Assembly: GCA_963662155.1 (NCBI GenBank)
Contig: OY759262.1
Coordinates: 15,353,282 to 15,417,281 of the forward strand
Source of the DNA: Lamellibrachia columna
Lineage: Eukaryota > Annelida > Polychaeta > Sabellida > Siboglinidae
Reading direction: 5' to 3'
Length of the DNA: 64,000 bases
Position 1 is the stretch's first letter, and each line of letters starts with the position of its first letter. Below, in pieces: positions 15,645 to 27,356 of this stretch. The position numbers were made by a program, and so were the translations under genes. Under the pieces are notes generated by a model. That model saw only the letters and a program-made list of their open reading frames with translations. It made no database searches and was not told the origin of the DNA.

Positions 15645-15798
15645 GCTCGTTGTTGCGATGCGATAGGCGTGGCGTCACGCGTGTAGGAAGGCGCCGGTAG
15701 CGTTTAATTGGCGATGTAGAGAATCACGAGCGAGAGCGTTTCTGTCTGAGTGCGCGAGTGGTGTTTGTGCACCGAGGAGTGTTAACAAGAACTTATCT
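15645..15798 (+). promoter_or_regulatory. Probable promoter and non-coding first exon of ATF3-like gene 1
   Basis: CpG-rich DNA with a CRE-type half site (GGCGTCACGCG near 15669) ends in a strong donor, TATCT|GTAAGT at 15799. The coding exon has a possible matching acceptor at 16228-16229. This layout fits a 5' UTR exon. The transcription start is not defined. Confidence 0.4.
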
Positions 15799-15885
15799 GT
15801 AAGTCGACGTTGTTTATCGTTTTTTATGCAATGGCTCAACTTGAATTAGGCAATCTTTGTCTGACTCTATTGTTTGACTCTCTAG

Positions 15886-16130
15886 TAACAGCATGCCTAG
15901 CGGAGGGCTTTAGTATTGTCGTCAACATTGTGAAAACATGCCTAGTGAAGAATCTGAGTATTGTCGGCGACACTTTGTGCAACCTGCCTATAGCGGAGAG
16001 TGTCTGGATGTTGGTTTCAACATTGTGACAACATGACTAGGGCGTAGTCTGGGCATCGGTGACAGCACATGTGACAACAAGCCTATTGGGAAGTCTGGGT
16101 ATTGGTTGCAGCATGGTGACAACACGCCTA
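15886..16130 (+). repeat. Diverged repeat, unit about 50-65 bp, four to five copies
   Basis: Recurrent phrases of the type ACAACATGCCTAG, then AGTCTGGGTATTGG, then ACATTGTG. It is old and degenerate, and lies in the presumed 5' UTR intron of gene 1. Confidence 0.6.
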
Positions 16131-16240
16131 ACTGCCGCTACCTTGTTGTTACCTTGTTGAGTTGAGGGACTGCTGCCAGATGCTAGTGCACAACTTTATT
16201 TTCACCCGGGCTTGTCTGTGTGCATGTAGGTTGTGAGAGA

Positions 16241-16371
16241 ATGCAAGACATGTCTACCTCCCAGCCGTCCCCCCTAGCCGGGTCTACAGTTGACGATCTC
16301 CTCCTGGTGACTGCCACTGTCCAGGCAGAAGCGACGGGGTCAAATACCTCACTGGTCAAGGAGGAACTACG
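16241..16371 (+). CDS. ATF3-like gene 1, coding exon 1
   Basis: 43 codons plus CG, ending at CTACG|GTAGGA. It encodes an acidic, Ser/Thr-rich N-terminus ending in LVKEEL; the next Arg codon is split by the intron. Confidence 0.8.
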
Positions 16372-19300
16372 GTAGGATTGGGAGATTGTTGTTTTATTTT
16401 CTATTCAGTTCAGATACTTAAAGGTACAAGCTATTTTTAACACACGTAAGTTAATGTCGTTTGTTTATTTTATCCAATTCGTCTTTAATGTGTCACATTT
16501 AATCATTGTAATGACATCACCAGGCCACAGTAATACATGTAAAGGTCTAGAAAGAAGGTATTTCGAAATTTCACCCATAACCTAGTCCTTATAGGCCTGT
16601 ATCGATATTTTAGGAAAAAACAGATGTGTAAACTTTTCAAGAACATGAATGCTATTAATACACTTGTGATGAATTGTAATGTGATCGTGTTGGCGCTCGT
16701 TTGGTAAGGGAACCTCTAAGGAAAAAATATTTTTGAAACGAAATTAGCAACAATTTTACACCAATGAACATATTTGTTTCAGTTATTTTAGTCCAGAATA
16801 TTAGGTTTTAGCCGCCACAGTTCATATAGATGACAAATATAGTTAAGCGAAGGTAGAACTGTCATATCGTAACACTTGCTTCATAAAGCGTGCTTGAGCG
16901 CGCAAAACGTTTCTGGGAAATTAGCGCAGCAGCCCACGTCCGGTTCCTAACGCAAACACGGGCGTGACGCCGGGGCGACTTACAATAATTCTTGGCCCCG
17001 TGCCACGGAGCCAGGACGGACAGACAGTGGACTGTCCTGGCTTCGTCGGTTCCTTTGGCGCCTGTGACTCAGCCATTCTCTCATTTAGATATACCATACA
17101 GAAGAATAGAAGACGCCGGGGCCAACCAGACGCTGTACCCAAGTACAACGATCCCGGACCGGAAAGAGTAAGTATTGGTTACCACAGCTTCACCAAAGTA
17201 AAACAGGCATATGCAAACACTATTTTAGAGAAGCGAAACAGGCATAGGATACGACGTCGTGTCTAAAGCTAAACCGATCGTTGTCATATTCGTCTGAACC
17301 ATGGATTTATACCATTTAACCGCAAGAAACAGAACGTTTTGCGACAATTAAATTGGCACTATGATACTGTTTCGTCCAGCCGAGAGTCCAACGTATCAAT
17401 ATGGCATATCGGCGTTACAGTGGCGACACCTATCGAATACAGGAAGAGTTAATGCACTGCTAGATTAGAACTAGGAACCGGAGTTTGTTTCAACGCAAGT
17501 AGTTTTCCTCATTTTGTAATATGCCTTAGTTTCTCCAAACGAATAATGTATTCAGTGACTCATCATGCTCATTATCATCAACAACAACATCAACACCGTA
17601 ATAATGAATCTTGGAGGGGGGATCTTACTGAAGACTGAAGTAAGTATAGCGACACATGAGTCGTCCCGTCCCCCGGTTCGTTAGTAGAACGACATATAAC
17701 TACGACTGAGCGAGACCCCTCTGCCAACAAGCCTAGATCCGTCCCCTGGTGATGATACTTGATAGATAATTGATAATTTACGAGTGACAAGTGACGAGAG
17801 ACGATTAACAATTAATAACAACAATAATCAACACCATAATCGCAAATGTCATCATTAACGTCATCACCATCCATCATCAATATCACCATCCACTATCGTC
17901 ACCACCAACCACTATCCTTACCACCATCCACTATCGTCATCACCATCGCAGTGTTGTCGTATTTGTCAGTTATGATAATCCGTGTCTTGTGATGGTCAGT
18001 TATCATTCAGGCCTCACTGACCAGTGCCGTCTGTTGCAGCTGACTCCGAGAGACATCAAGAGGATGGAGAACAGACGAGCGAGTAGCCGCCGTGCGGCCG
18101 ACAAGTGTCGGAAGAAGAAGAAGGCACTGGAAGCACTGAAGCAGGAGGTGGGTCGGACTTGGAAATAGCAACGCTTAGTGGTGTGTATTCGCATTCAAGC
18201 CAAGGCTGTCGGTGTATGCTTGCTACACGCTTGAACAATTATTAGTGACCCCATCTGTTGGGGGAACCTCCAAACTCCCACCTGTTTGCGGGGCTAACCT
18301 TCCATCTCCTATTTTTCAGAGTCCACCTCCCGCCAATCTCATCTCCCACCTCTCACCAACTTCCCATCTGCCACCCGCCCCCCCCATTGGTGTATTTAGC
18401 GTGGTAGCACAGTGTTTAGAACGGTCTTAATTAGGACTAGTTCGAATCGTCTTGCTTGTCGAAGTCCGATTTGGGGGCACTTTCCACGAGAAAAGTCGGC
18501 ACGTTGACTGCGCAATCCCTTGAACATGGGGCAAGGCAACGGGTGTGTAGAGCATTCAGAAAAGTTGCAACAATGTCGACATATATTACATTTTCACGGT
18601 CAACATTATAATGGTGGACAATGCGAAATCAACGCAGGCCTGTTCCCAGAATGTACGATGCAGCCTCTACGCGACCCCGACAAGTGGCAACTCGATTTTG
18701 TTTGAAGTGCTGCCACCTGCCGGAGTCCCCCAGAGACAGCTCCCAACAACGCGACCGTTGCACGCCGGATGCACCACCAAGTCTTGTCGACGCGTCGGGT
18801 CGACGCCGCGTCAAAACACTGTCCGAGCCTTCAGGCTTCACACCGGATGTGTATAATGGCGGTATTAGTATTTAGTGTAGAATGACACTCCTGGTACAAG
18901 GGCATTATACTATGTCTATGCACAATTCATGGCAAAGCATATTGAATCGCATGAAGTAATTTGGCATTAAATAACATTCACGCCATTTGGCGCCACATCA
19001 AACCCCCGAAAATCGAGGATATTCGACAGTCTGCGAACGAAGCATCAAATACAATTTGACTAATTCAGCGTGACCCGCCAGGTGGCGTAACTGGTTTGAC
19101 TACATGGGAATCTCCACTTGAGTTACTAGAAATTGTCTAAGGTAGTTTGTTTACAGCTTTCTTTATATGCAATAAACCATTGAAACTTCGCTAAATTATT
19201 ACCTTTATGATCAAATATAATCCAACTGTGTTAATCAATACCGATATAAAGAAGTAAGGAAACATGCATGTTGCTGGCGAGTGGTCTCTTGCCGGCAGCG

Positions 19301-21000
19301 AATTTTCTCAAGAAAGTCCAGAAATGCCTCGGTGCACAAATTGAAATGCCAGCCCTGTCTAGGAGACAGGAATATGTGGAGATTAATTATGGAGTCGTAG
19401 TTTTCAATAAATACCTACTTGCCCCATTCGAGGGGTACACTTTGGTGGATATCTACCCACACGTTTACTGTAAGTCACAACTTCCATTACATTGAACACA
19501 TTAACGGCACACAGTCTGATTTGTTTTTACCGCAAAATCATGTTATTATGTAGTATAAACTACATATATTCTTGACCACCCAAATGTATTTTAAGGAGCC
19601 ACACTTTTTAATGATATAATTTGACTGTTATATTACGTTCATGAATACCGTTCAGCAAACACGATGTTCGAGTCGAAACATTCAAATTCAGACAGATAAC
19701 GCCTAAATTGTGGTTCGCTAAAACACATTTGGTCGGTCAAGATATTATAATGAATAGAGTTTATAACATATGACATGATTTTACGATATAAAACGATGAG
19801 ATTGTGTGCCTTTAATAATGAGCTGCTAGACTTTGCACTTTTAATAGTTTCTGACGCGTTGTGTCGCCGTGTTTCAGAAATGGCCAAACTGGTAGCCGAG
19901 AACGAACAGCTGAAGAAGTCAGTGGCTGACCTGACGGATATGCTGACCAAGAACCAGTGTATCGGGTGCGCTCTGGGAGACTTTCTTAGCACCACCAATG
20001 GACATAACTTGCTGGTGGGTTGGTGGTTAATTCATTGAGGGAAATGCATTGATTTGTGCAACTGTTTTAATTTACTGTGTCTTTAGGCATATCTGACCTA
20101 TTTCACGGCACGTATAATGTTCTCTTATTTATTTAAATTAGGTTTTGTTCATATTTGGTATTTCTAGTTATTGGGTTTTTATAATACACTTTTCCTGTTA
20201 ACTTGACACTGACATTTTCCCATCATGGTGATCATATTTATGCATTTTCCCCCAAATATAACAGACTATTGGCACAAAGACAGTGATTGGAAGCTACCGT
20301 TGTTTGTGTCACCTTGTTGGTTGGTTTCAAACTTTAAAAACTTCTCAGAATTCACTAGTGAATGTTGAAAGAAACTGGCACACTTCAACATCATATGTTT
20401 CTATGTTTGGCGTGGGAACATTTATGACTACACAAATCAACAACCTTTCATGACGTATGTGGGTCGATGATGCTTTGTGTGTCGACGTTATGAATTATCT
20501 TTAAAGAGGAACCTCGTCAATCCGGACACCTTGGTTCCCAGTGTATGTGTCCGGATTAACGAGTTTTCCGGATAAACGAATCATACAAGTAACGGGGTAT
20601 ATTAACGTTTGGAAATTCCGTTCCCGAGAAATGGTGTCGGGATGCCGACTTTTCCGGATTATCAGCGTCCGTATTAACGAGGTTCCACTGTATTTGGGCA
20701 CCGTGACCGTGACAATTGTTAGATAAAATCACCCGATTAACTGGTCTTGGTCCACAATAAGCGAGTCAGATCCCTATGTTTAATGTGAATCACCTGGGGT
20801 CGTTACGTCTCTTGACATATGTATTTGGGCACCATGATCGTGACAATGGTTAGATAAAATCACCCGATTAACTAGTCTTGGTTCGCAATAAGCGAGTCAG
20901 ATCCCTATGTTTAATGTGAATCACCTGGGGTCGTTACGTCTCTTGACAGATGATCTCTTGGTTTCAGAATGACACCGCTGTACTTCCTCCAGACCAGTAG
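16241..21000 (+). CDS. bZIP transcription factor, ATF3/JDP2-like (gene 1), five coding exons
   Basis: Exons: 16241-16371, 17089-17167, 18040-18147, 19878-20014, 20968-21000; about 161-162 residues. ATF3-family proteins are nuclear stress-response bZIP factors that bind CRE/AP-1 sites as dimers. Visible support: residues 38-48 read LVKEELRYTIQ, the conserved ATF3 segment before the bZIP. The basic region is ASSRRAADKCRKKKK, followed by leucines at seven-residue spacing (MAKLVAENEQLKKSVADL). Oddities: the Asn that is nearly invariant in bZIP basic regions is Ser. The zipper looks one heptad shorter than in ATF3. The HRPTC tail is replaced by NQCIGC. The join of exons 3 and 4 does not keep frame with the best splice sites (one base short). 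The start is the first ATG after an in-frame stop at 16184. Gene 2 at 35156 is a probable paralogue. Confidence 0.8.
17089..17167 (+). CDS. ATF3-like gene 1, coding exon 2
   Basis: Acceptor TCTCATTTAG. It completes the split Arg and encodes YTIQKNRRRRGQPDAVPKYN and a short Pro/Glu end. The donor is AGA|GTAAGT, so phase is 0 afterwards. Confidence 0.8.
17660..17750 (+). repeat. Dispersed 80-90 bp repeat
   Basis: Matches 26735-26815: both read CCCCCGGTTCG, then GTAGAACGACATATAACTAC, then CAAGCCTAGATCCG. It lies in intron 2 of gene 1. Confidence 0.7.
17820..17960 (+). repeat. ATC/ACC-type imperfect trinucleotide repeat
   Basis: Degenerate CACCATCCACTATCGTCA-like units. Confidence 0.7.
18040..18147 (+). 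CDS. ATF3-like gene 1, coding exon 3 (basic region)
   Basis: Acceptor GTCTGTTGCAG. 36 codons, beginning LTPRDIKRMENRR and ending ALEALKQE at the donor GAG|GTGGGT (phase 0). It holds the whole DNA-binding basic region. Confidence 0.85.
18404..18449 (+). repeat. tRNA-derived SINE head
   Basis: An A-box-like TAGCACAGTGTTTAG (18404-18418) is followed 20 bases later by a B-box-like AGTTCGAATCG (18439-18449). There is no paired acceptor stem. It lies in intron 3 of gene 1. Confidence 0.4.
19878..20014 (+). CDS. ATF3-like gene 1, coding exon 4 (leucine zipper)
   Basis: The acceptor GTGTTTCAG leaves two bases (AA) before ATG in the zipper frame, while exon 3 ends in phase 0, so one base is missing. 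Restoring frame with an upstream Glu-Glu join would put leucines exactly at the ATF3 d positions. The donor is CTG|GTGGGT (phase 0). Confidence 0.75.
20504..20690. mobile_element. pogo/Tigger-like MITE with TA target site
   Basis: 187 bp. The left end AAGAGGAACCTCGTCAAT and the reversed right end CAGTGGAACCTCGTTAAT are inverted repeats of the type known from pogo/Tigger (Tc1-mariner superfamily) elements. A TA flanks each side (20502-20503 and 20691-20692). There is no coding capacity. It lies in intron 4 of gene 1. Confidence 0.8.
20691..20951 (+). repeat. 131-bp tandem duplication
   Basis: Copies start at 20691 and 20822 (TATTTGGGCACC) and differ at only a few positions. It abuts the MITE and ends just before the last exon of gene 1. 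Confidence 0.95.
20968..21000 (+). CDS. ATF3-like gene 1, terminal coding exon
   Basis: Acceptor TCTTGGTTTCAG, then NDTAVLPPDQ and TAG. Phase agrees with exon 4. Only ten residues, so support comes from the splice site and phase alone. Confidence 0.6.
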   Translation, partial: NDTAVLPPDQ

Positions 21001-21296
21001 AAGCGAGGTCCAGTGGACGAACGCTGGTCGGCCTGCCAAAATTCACGAGAAGGCTTTAATTTATTTGTTAACAGGCTAAACAAAATTATTTATTTGTTAC
21101 CTACGTAGCGCTGCTATATTTCATTGCCTACTTTTTTATTCGGTGCATATTTTTTCAAGTAGGCCAAATTATAATACATGTACTTATTGTTATGTTTTCA
21201 AAGTACATGTTTGTTGTTACTTAATACGACGTGCCATATGATATTAACATTCCGGTTGGGCTACAAACGACGACAGCTCTTGACGGTACATTTCAC

Positions 21297-21590
21297 AACT
21301 CGCTGCTCCTCGGTTACCCATAATCCATTGCGCGCGGGGCTTGTTCCGGGCAGGGACTCAATAGTGACATAATGGAGTTTCAACATTTAACACATTTGCG
21401 TACTCTACTATACTACTACTATTTAATATTTAAACGTATAGGAATGATTGGAATTCGTGTTGTTTATCACGGATAGCAAACTATGTCAGTGTTTGAAGAA
21501 CACCACGCACCTGCCGTTAGCAATCGAAACTAGAAACTCGTCTGCAATCGCCGCCCAGTGCATTATGGGCAACCGAGGAACGCTGAATTC
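21297..21590. mobile_element. Possible short element with inverted ends
   Basis: CCTCGGTTACCCATAATCCA at 21307 and its near reverse complement at about 21560-21583 face each other over about 270 bp. There is no coding capacity. Confidence 0.45.
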
Positions 21591-22739
21591 AAAGGCATTT
21601 CCGATGACGCGTCGTATGAGTGTACTGTTTCGGCAGCAATGAAAAATCACCTTTTGATTTATTCATTTGTTTTTAAAGATACTCACTGACGGAATGATGC
21701 TGCCATGACATCAGCTGATGTGTTACTCCGATGAAATAGCACGTTAGTTTTGACGGGTGACAATATTATACACAAGCGTACCGATGTCTTCTCTGTGTTC
21801 ACGTACACTGCGCAAACATAGCGTTTGTAGTACATTGTACTGTATTCGATACGTGCAATTTACGTAATTAGAAATATGAGTAACACGTTGGAGTAATTTC
21901 AGGTCGAGTAAAACTGCCGTTAGCATGTTTTACTTTTCTCGATCGTGACCCCTGCATGCAACATCAAACAGCAGATTTCAGGATTGTAAATACAAGTGTG
22001 TTCCTGTCTACTTGTCAATCTGGAAACAGTGTGAATTTAGCTAGTCTTTTAATTACACGTGTAGTATTATTGTACTTGTTGTATTGGTGTATTATGTGCA
22101 GCGCGGGCGCTATACTTGCTGGGTGCTGTGACGGCGTGTTGAATGACTGGCGCAAGTACGCGAGACGTCGGGTGAGCGTTTAGCGTAAGACGGGCATTAC
22201 GTAAGAGTTATTGAAGCGTGCTAGATTAATAGCAGAGACCAGCTTCTCCGGTGAACAATGTTTATGATTGTGGAATATATAGAGCGTAGAACAGTTCTGT
22301 AGAACTGGTGTACACTTCCACAGGAAGTCTTCGTTGAACGGGCACGATTGCAATGAGTTAGGTGCTTACAAAAACGTAGTATAAATTTGTACTTTTATAC
22401 AATAGAGACATATAATATGGTCGAGCATAATGTTTAGAGGTGACTCTTGCATGCTCCCAATTTGTGTTTAAAATAATTATTTTATGTAACGGTTAGAAGT
22501 CATAGATCGACCATGTCTTGTACCTATTGCTTGCAGTTTAGATAGTTCGTGCATGCTTCGTATCAGATATTATGTATCTGCTACACATATAAGTAAGTGA
22601 TGCGTTCTGTCAAACGAATTGACATACATTCCCATTGCATGTCGATTTATATACATTAAATATTATGCTTATATTACTTGCGTATGTGTTTGTTTTCCTT
22701 CTTCACCCAACGCAATAATAATTACACACGCACGCAACT

Positions 22740-22917
<178 letters not shown>

Positions 22918-22919
22918 TA

Positions 22920-24960
22920 GGTGGTATGGAAAAAAGAGGATACATAATTACCCATAATCGCCTGATATAAAAGTTTTGCAATAAAAACCCGCTAGGAAAC
23001 ATAACATGATAGATCATGTCGATATCAACATAATTATATACACACTCTGAGCGGATCGAGGATTTTTGAAAGGGGTGTTGTACTTTGGGTTCTCCTCATA
23101 CTGAAAGTGCACAAAATATAATGAGCAGTCGTATCGTGATTTATGCGAGCCTCAAAATGGCGGGGGTCCGGGGGCCTCGGAAATCACCGAGACATTTCAG
23201 AATTATCAGATGTTCTCTGGTGCATGGCGAGTCAGTTATAGTCTTAAATGGCATCATTTCGCATTGCTATGTTCACCAAAAAAGGTTGGGTTTTGTAAAC
23301 AAAATAGCAAAGCAATTGTGACGTAGTTCTGGTCTAACGTGATAACTCGTGATTCCAAAGCTCATACATTGTTCTGAAACCTTTTTCCCCTTCAGTGATT
23401 CTGAGTTAATATATATAAAGTCTAAGATTATGATTTTATAGAAAATAACCCCTCTACGTCCACCAGCAGGCAGACCGACCAAGGGATTTCGAAAAGATGC
23501 CACTTTATGAATCGAAGGTTCTATCACAAGGGAGTTTCAATAGAACCCCATCTGAAACCCCGCAAATCCGCCATATCAATTATCGATGAGAAAATAACTG
23601 ACATGTCCCATAATTGTTGTTTCCAATCAGCATATATTATATGTGCGTTGGATGACATGAATATCACTGAAATGTTTTAATGAAATGAGTCACGTAACGT
23701 TGAAAAGGTACAGTCATACGTTTCGGTGCGTTTTGATGAGTATATAGGTCTACGAATTTTCCAATCGCTGAACTGGACCTATGTAGTCAATTGGTGTGGT
23801 AGACTATAAGCAATCCTAATAATTGGTTAGATTACTTTAGAGCAGTTGAAACGTTAACATAACAAGACATAATTAAATACGTTCTGGACAATACCGTTAC
23901 CATCAAAATTATGTCATCGTTATATTTAGAAGCTGTCATTTACATTTAGGGAATCCTCAAGTTAGCCATTATGACGTCAACTTATCCAGTTAGGGAATTT
24001 TACCCCTTTGTTAATTCTGTCCACGTCGCTTGAATTCCCACATGTGTTAAAGAATACTTGCCAACAAATAGAGATGACATTCCAATGATTGAATTATATA
24101 CGAACGGACAACTTTCGCGCAGTAATTGCAGAGAAGCTGGATTCTTTCCAAATGATTTGAGTTGGTATTTGAGTAAACATTGTTGTCAAGGGTGACATAA
24201 AAATCGTTTTGACTAATACTAAAAGATATGAATATGAGCTATATTTTCATAACCATACAATCTGTTAAATAAACACCCTCTTCATCTTTTATATCCTCTA
24301 GTGTTATTATACCACATTCACTAGGGCGGGTTTTTATAACTAAAGTCTCTCAGTTCTGGAATGAGATCGGTTCTCCAATGCTCACTTTCTAGTGTATCTC
24401 CCTACGATATCACCTTCAAGCTTGTACACGTTATTCCAAATGAGGCCTGACTGTTGCTTTATGTAAATGTATTACTAAAATGTTTCTTTATTCAAAGTAC
24501 TCCTCCTAATCATCCATATCATGTGTTTACCATTTACAACTGCAATCACACACTGAATTGAAACGTTCACTCCAGCATTAATTGCTACTCATACGGCTGT
24601 ACCTAGAACAGTATCCGCTATTTACAGGGCCGGACACGCATATATAGAGCTGCAACAAAGGACCAAGTTCCAGTGTCGTGAGTCATCGTGTTATCTCGAT
24701 CTTGATCTGGTGATTACTCCAACTCTGGACTGGCAGTCACCTTTTCTAAGAAACCAGTTAAAGATCTTCAAGGTATCATTTAAACTTTGCTGATCGTGTC
24801 AACAGACGACTGGACGAAATGGCCGAAATCAACGACCACACATGTGCAATTAGATTCTGTGTTTGATTCACAACAATCTGTCACCATAAAGTGCGTACTA
24901 ATATAAAGATGTAAGCTGCCATTGCGAAAGCCATTATACCAAACAAAATATGATTTGTTT
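22920..24960. other. No assignable feature
   Basis: AT-rich DNA with short frames only. I see no domain, convincing splice pair or strong repeat. Confidence 0.4.
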
Positions 24961-24969
24961 AGTAAACCG

Positions 24970-25865
24970 ACCTGCCCCCCCCCCGGCCACTCAATACACC
25001 GGCAGTATACCATTCTTGATAATTTATCTAACTGACCCCCCACCCCTAAACAAGTTTTATGCTTCAGTCAAAAACATACTCTTGAAGTTGAAATGATTGA
25101 AATATACCCTCTTTTTTGTGGACGGGAGTCACATTCCGCAAACAACACACCCTTTTGAAACCGGTGGAGTGAAACTAAATATATATATAATAATGTATAA
25201 ATATAAAATATGCGTGTGGATTAATCATAAATTAGCTCATAGTGTGAGCAGTTACACGCGCCTCTCAGATATCACCCTTTATCGTAAAAACGATTTTTTG
25301 TATGTCAAAATATATACCATTAATTACAAAATCATTGTCGTTTTGATACCTAAACACGTTGCTTGCGCTGACGTGCGTTGGACACACAAACGTACCCGTG
25401 AAACGTGGAATATTTGTCTCAAGGATGGTATACTGGCAATGTAGGATTGAATGCCCCCCCCCCCACTCCCGGAACCTATACCCTATCGGAAAACACCGGA
25501 GGCGTACATTAATGAGAAACGTGCGTGTGTGAACAGGAAACACATATTTTGAGCAGCGCGAATAAAACAAAACGACATCAGAGTGCAGCGAAGAGACGTT
25601 CACTTACGTCATAATGTTTCCGGCATACAAATCAACGTTGTTTTGTGATTATGGTTTGGCTAACGAACTACTTTTATTTCGTATTATACTGAATTACCGA
25701 ATTATGCAGAACAACGAGAAAATGAAATGCACCAACACTGGAATGTCAATGAACCCGTTAATAATAATAATAATAATAATAAAATACGATATTTATATAG
25801 CGCCATAATCACCCAGTGCTCTATGGCGCTGTGCAATAGTCTAAAATGAATACATATAAAATTAT
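24970..25865 (+). repeat. Dispersed module D, copy 3 (longest)
   Basis: 25090-25860 matches 760-1310 (+) and the reverse complement of 4190-4960. It stands alone here, away from the 1-8420 mosaic, so its ends should define the module: about 25080 on the left and ACATATAAAATT near 25853 on the right. Confidence 0.7.
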
Positions 25866-26404
25866 ATAAACACATTAATACACTATAATACCTTCAGGCC
25901 GTGTCGCGTTAGTGACGTTCTAGCTGACTTGATTCGACGCATAATTTTTTGGAATTCTATATTTATTGACCATAAGCGGGTGTAACCTCAAAGTCAAAGT
26001 CATCCGGGCTGTTCGTACATTAGGTTAATTTTCGCACGCACATCGGCATCAGCAGTCTTATCAACGCCCAACCTCTCCTATTGTGTTCAATCTGTTCCAT
26101 GGTCCATGAGCCATGTCAGGTTTGTTTGGCCTAACAGATCACGTTTGACGTCGGTAGCGTGCCGACGGTTTTACGTGATTCATAACGTTGGCATGTCGCT
26201 CGCTAATTTATGGATTACACAAACAGCCAACTCTCTTTGACTAGGCTAATCACGTGACAATTACCCGGATGTCCGTTTTCAGACTATTTCGTTGTTGCGA
26301 CAGGCGCATTGAGGCACTTTACGTGGCGCTTAGCTTGTTGACATAACAACAGTTAACAGTACATCAAAAATATAACAAATATTTAACAATGTTGCCATCC
26401 AAAG

Positions 26405-26940
26405 CAAAAAACAGATGGCAAGTTGATAAGGAAGCCATTGGCTTATCGAGAGCAAAATATTTCATATGTGCAGCAGCGGACACAGGGGGTGTCTTAGGGT
26501 CTCAAGACCCCCCAGGCTATGGAGGGGGTTCTAGTGTCAATGTAAAGACGGAAATATTAACAGCCGGCTAATATTAACCCTTCTGTAAGTAGAACGACAC
26601 ATGGGTCAGTGATAGAAGCCATTGGCTTATCGAGAGTCCAATTGTTCATCTATCCAGGGGGTGTCTTAAGGTCTCAAGACCTCCAGGCCATGAGAGGGGG
26701 GTTCTAGTGTCAATTTGTCATCTCTCTCCCCCCCCCCCGGTTCGTAAGTAGAACGACATATAACTACGACTGACTGAGACCCCTCCTGCTAACAAGCCTA
26801 GATCCGCCCCTGCTACGTGTAACCCGCCCTTCTGAAACATATCTATGTTTATAAACACATTCACACTGCCCAGCATCTGCACAAGCACTGATCTGATCTC
26901 TATTGTAGAGATCAGGGCATGCAAGTTTCTCTCAGAAATA
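26405..26940 (-). mobile_element. Broken CR1-like LINE 3' fragments
   Basis: Two copies of GAAGCCATTGGCTTATCGAG (26434 and 26610) and 26815-26890 correspond to the reversed 3' end seen at 15265-15540 and 38960-39150. They are interrupted by a repeated GGGGGTGTCTTAGGGTCTCA segment. Confidence 0.55.
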
Positions 26941-27356
26941 AGGTTGTCCTAATCACCCAACTCTCGCAGTAGACGCAACATCGACGCGAGAATTAGTATC
27001 TGTGATCTTAAGTTAAATTAGCCAGTTCTGTTCAGTATATTAGTTATATTAGTTATCGGCGTTCGAAGCTGTTGAATATTGAGGCTGGACGAAGTTGGCT
27101 TCTGAGAGTTCAATGGGGCAACATGACTTCACATATACCCAGAGTACACTTATATTGTCACGAGTGTAATACACTTATATTGTCATGAGTGTAACACATT
27201 AGTAAATATAGTCCAAACGAAACAATACACAACAATTATGCACACAAAAACAAACAAACAATCTCCTACGAGGTAGGACAAAAACAGTGCAAGAAAGGTG
27301 CAGGCATTTGACACATTATTATTATTATTATGAAAAATATGAAGAGTTGGGTAACT

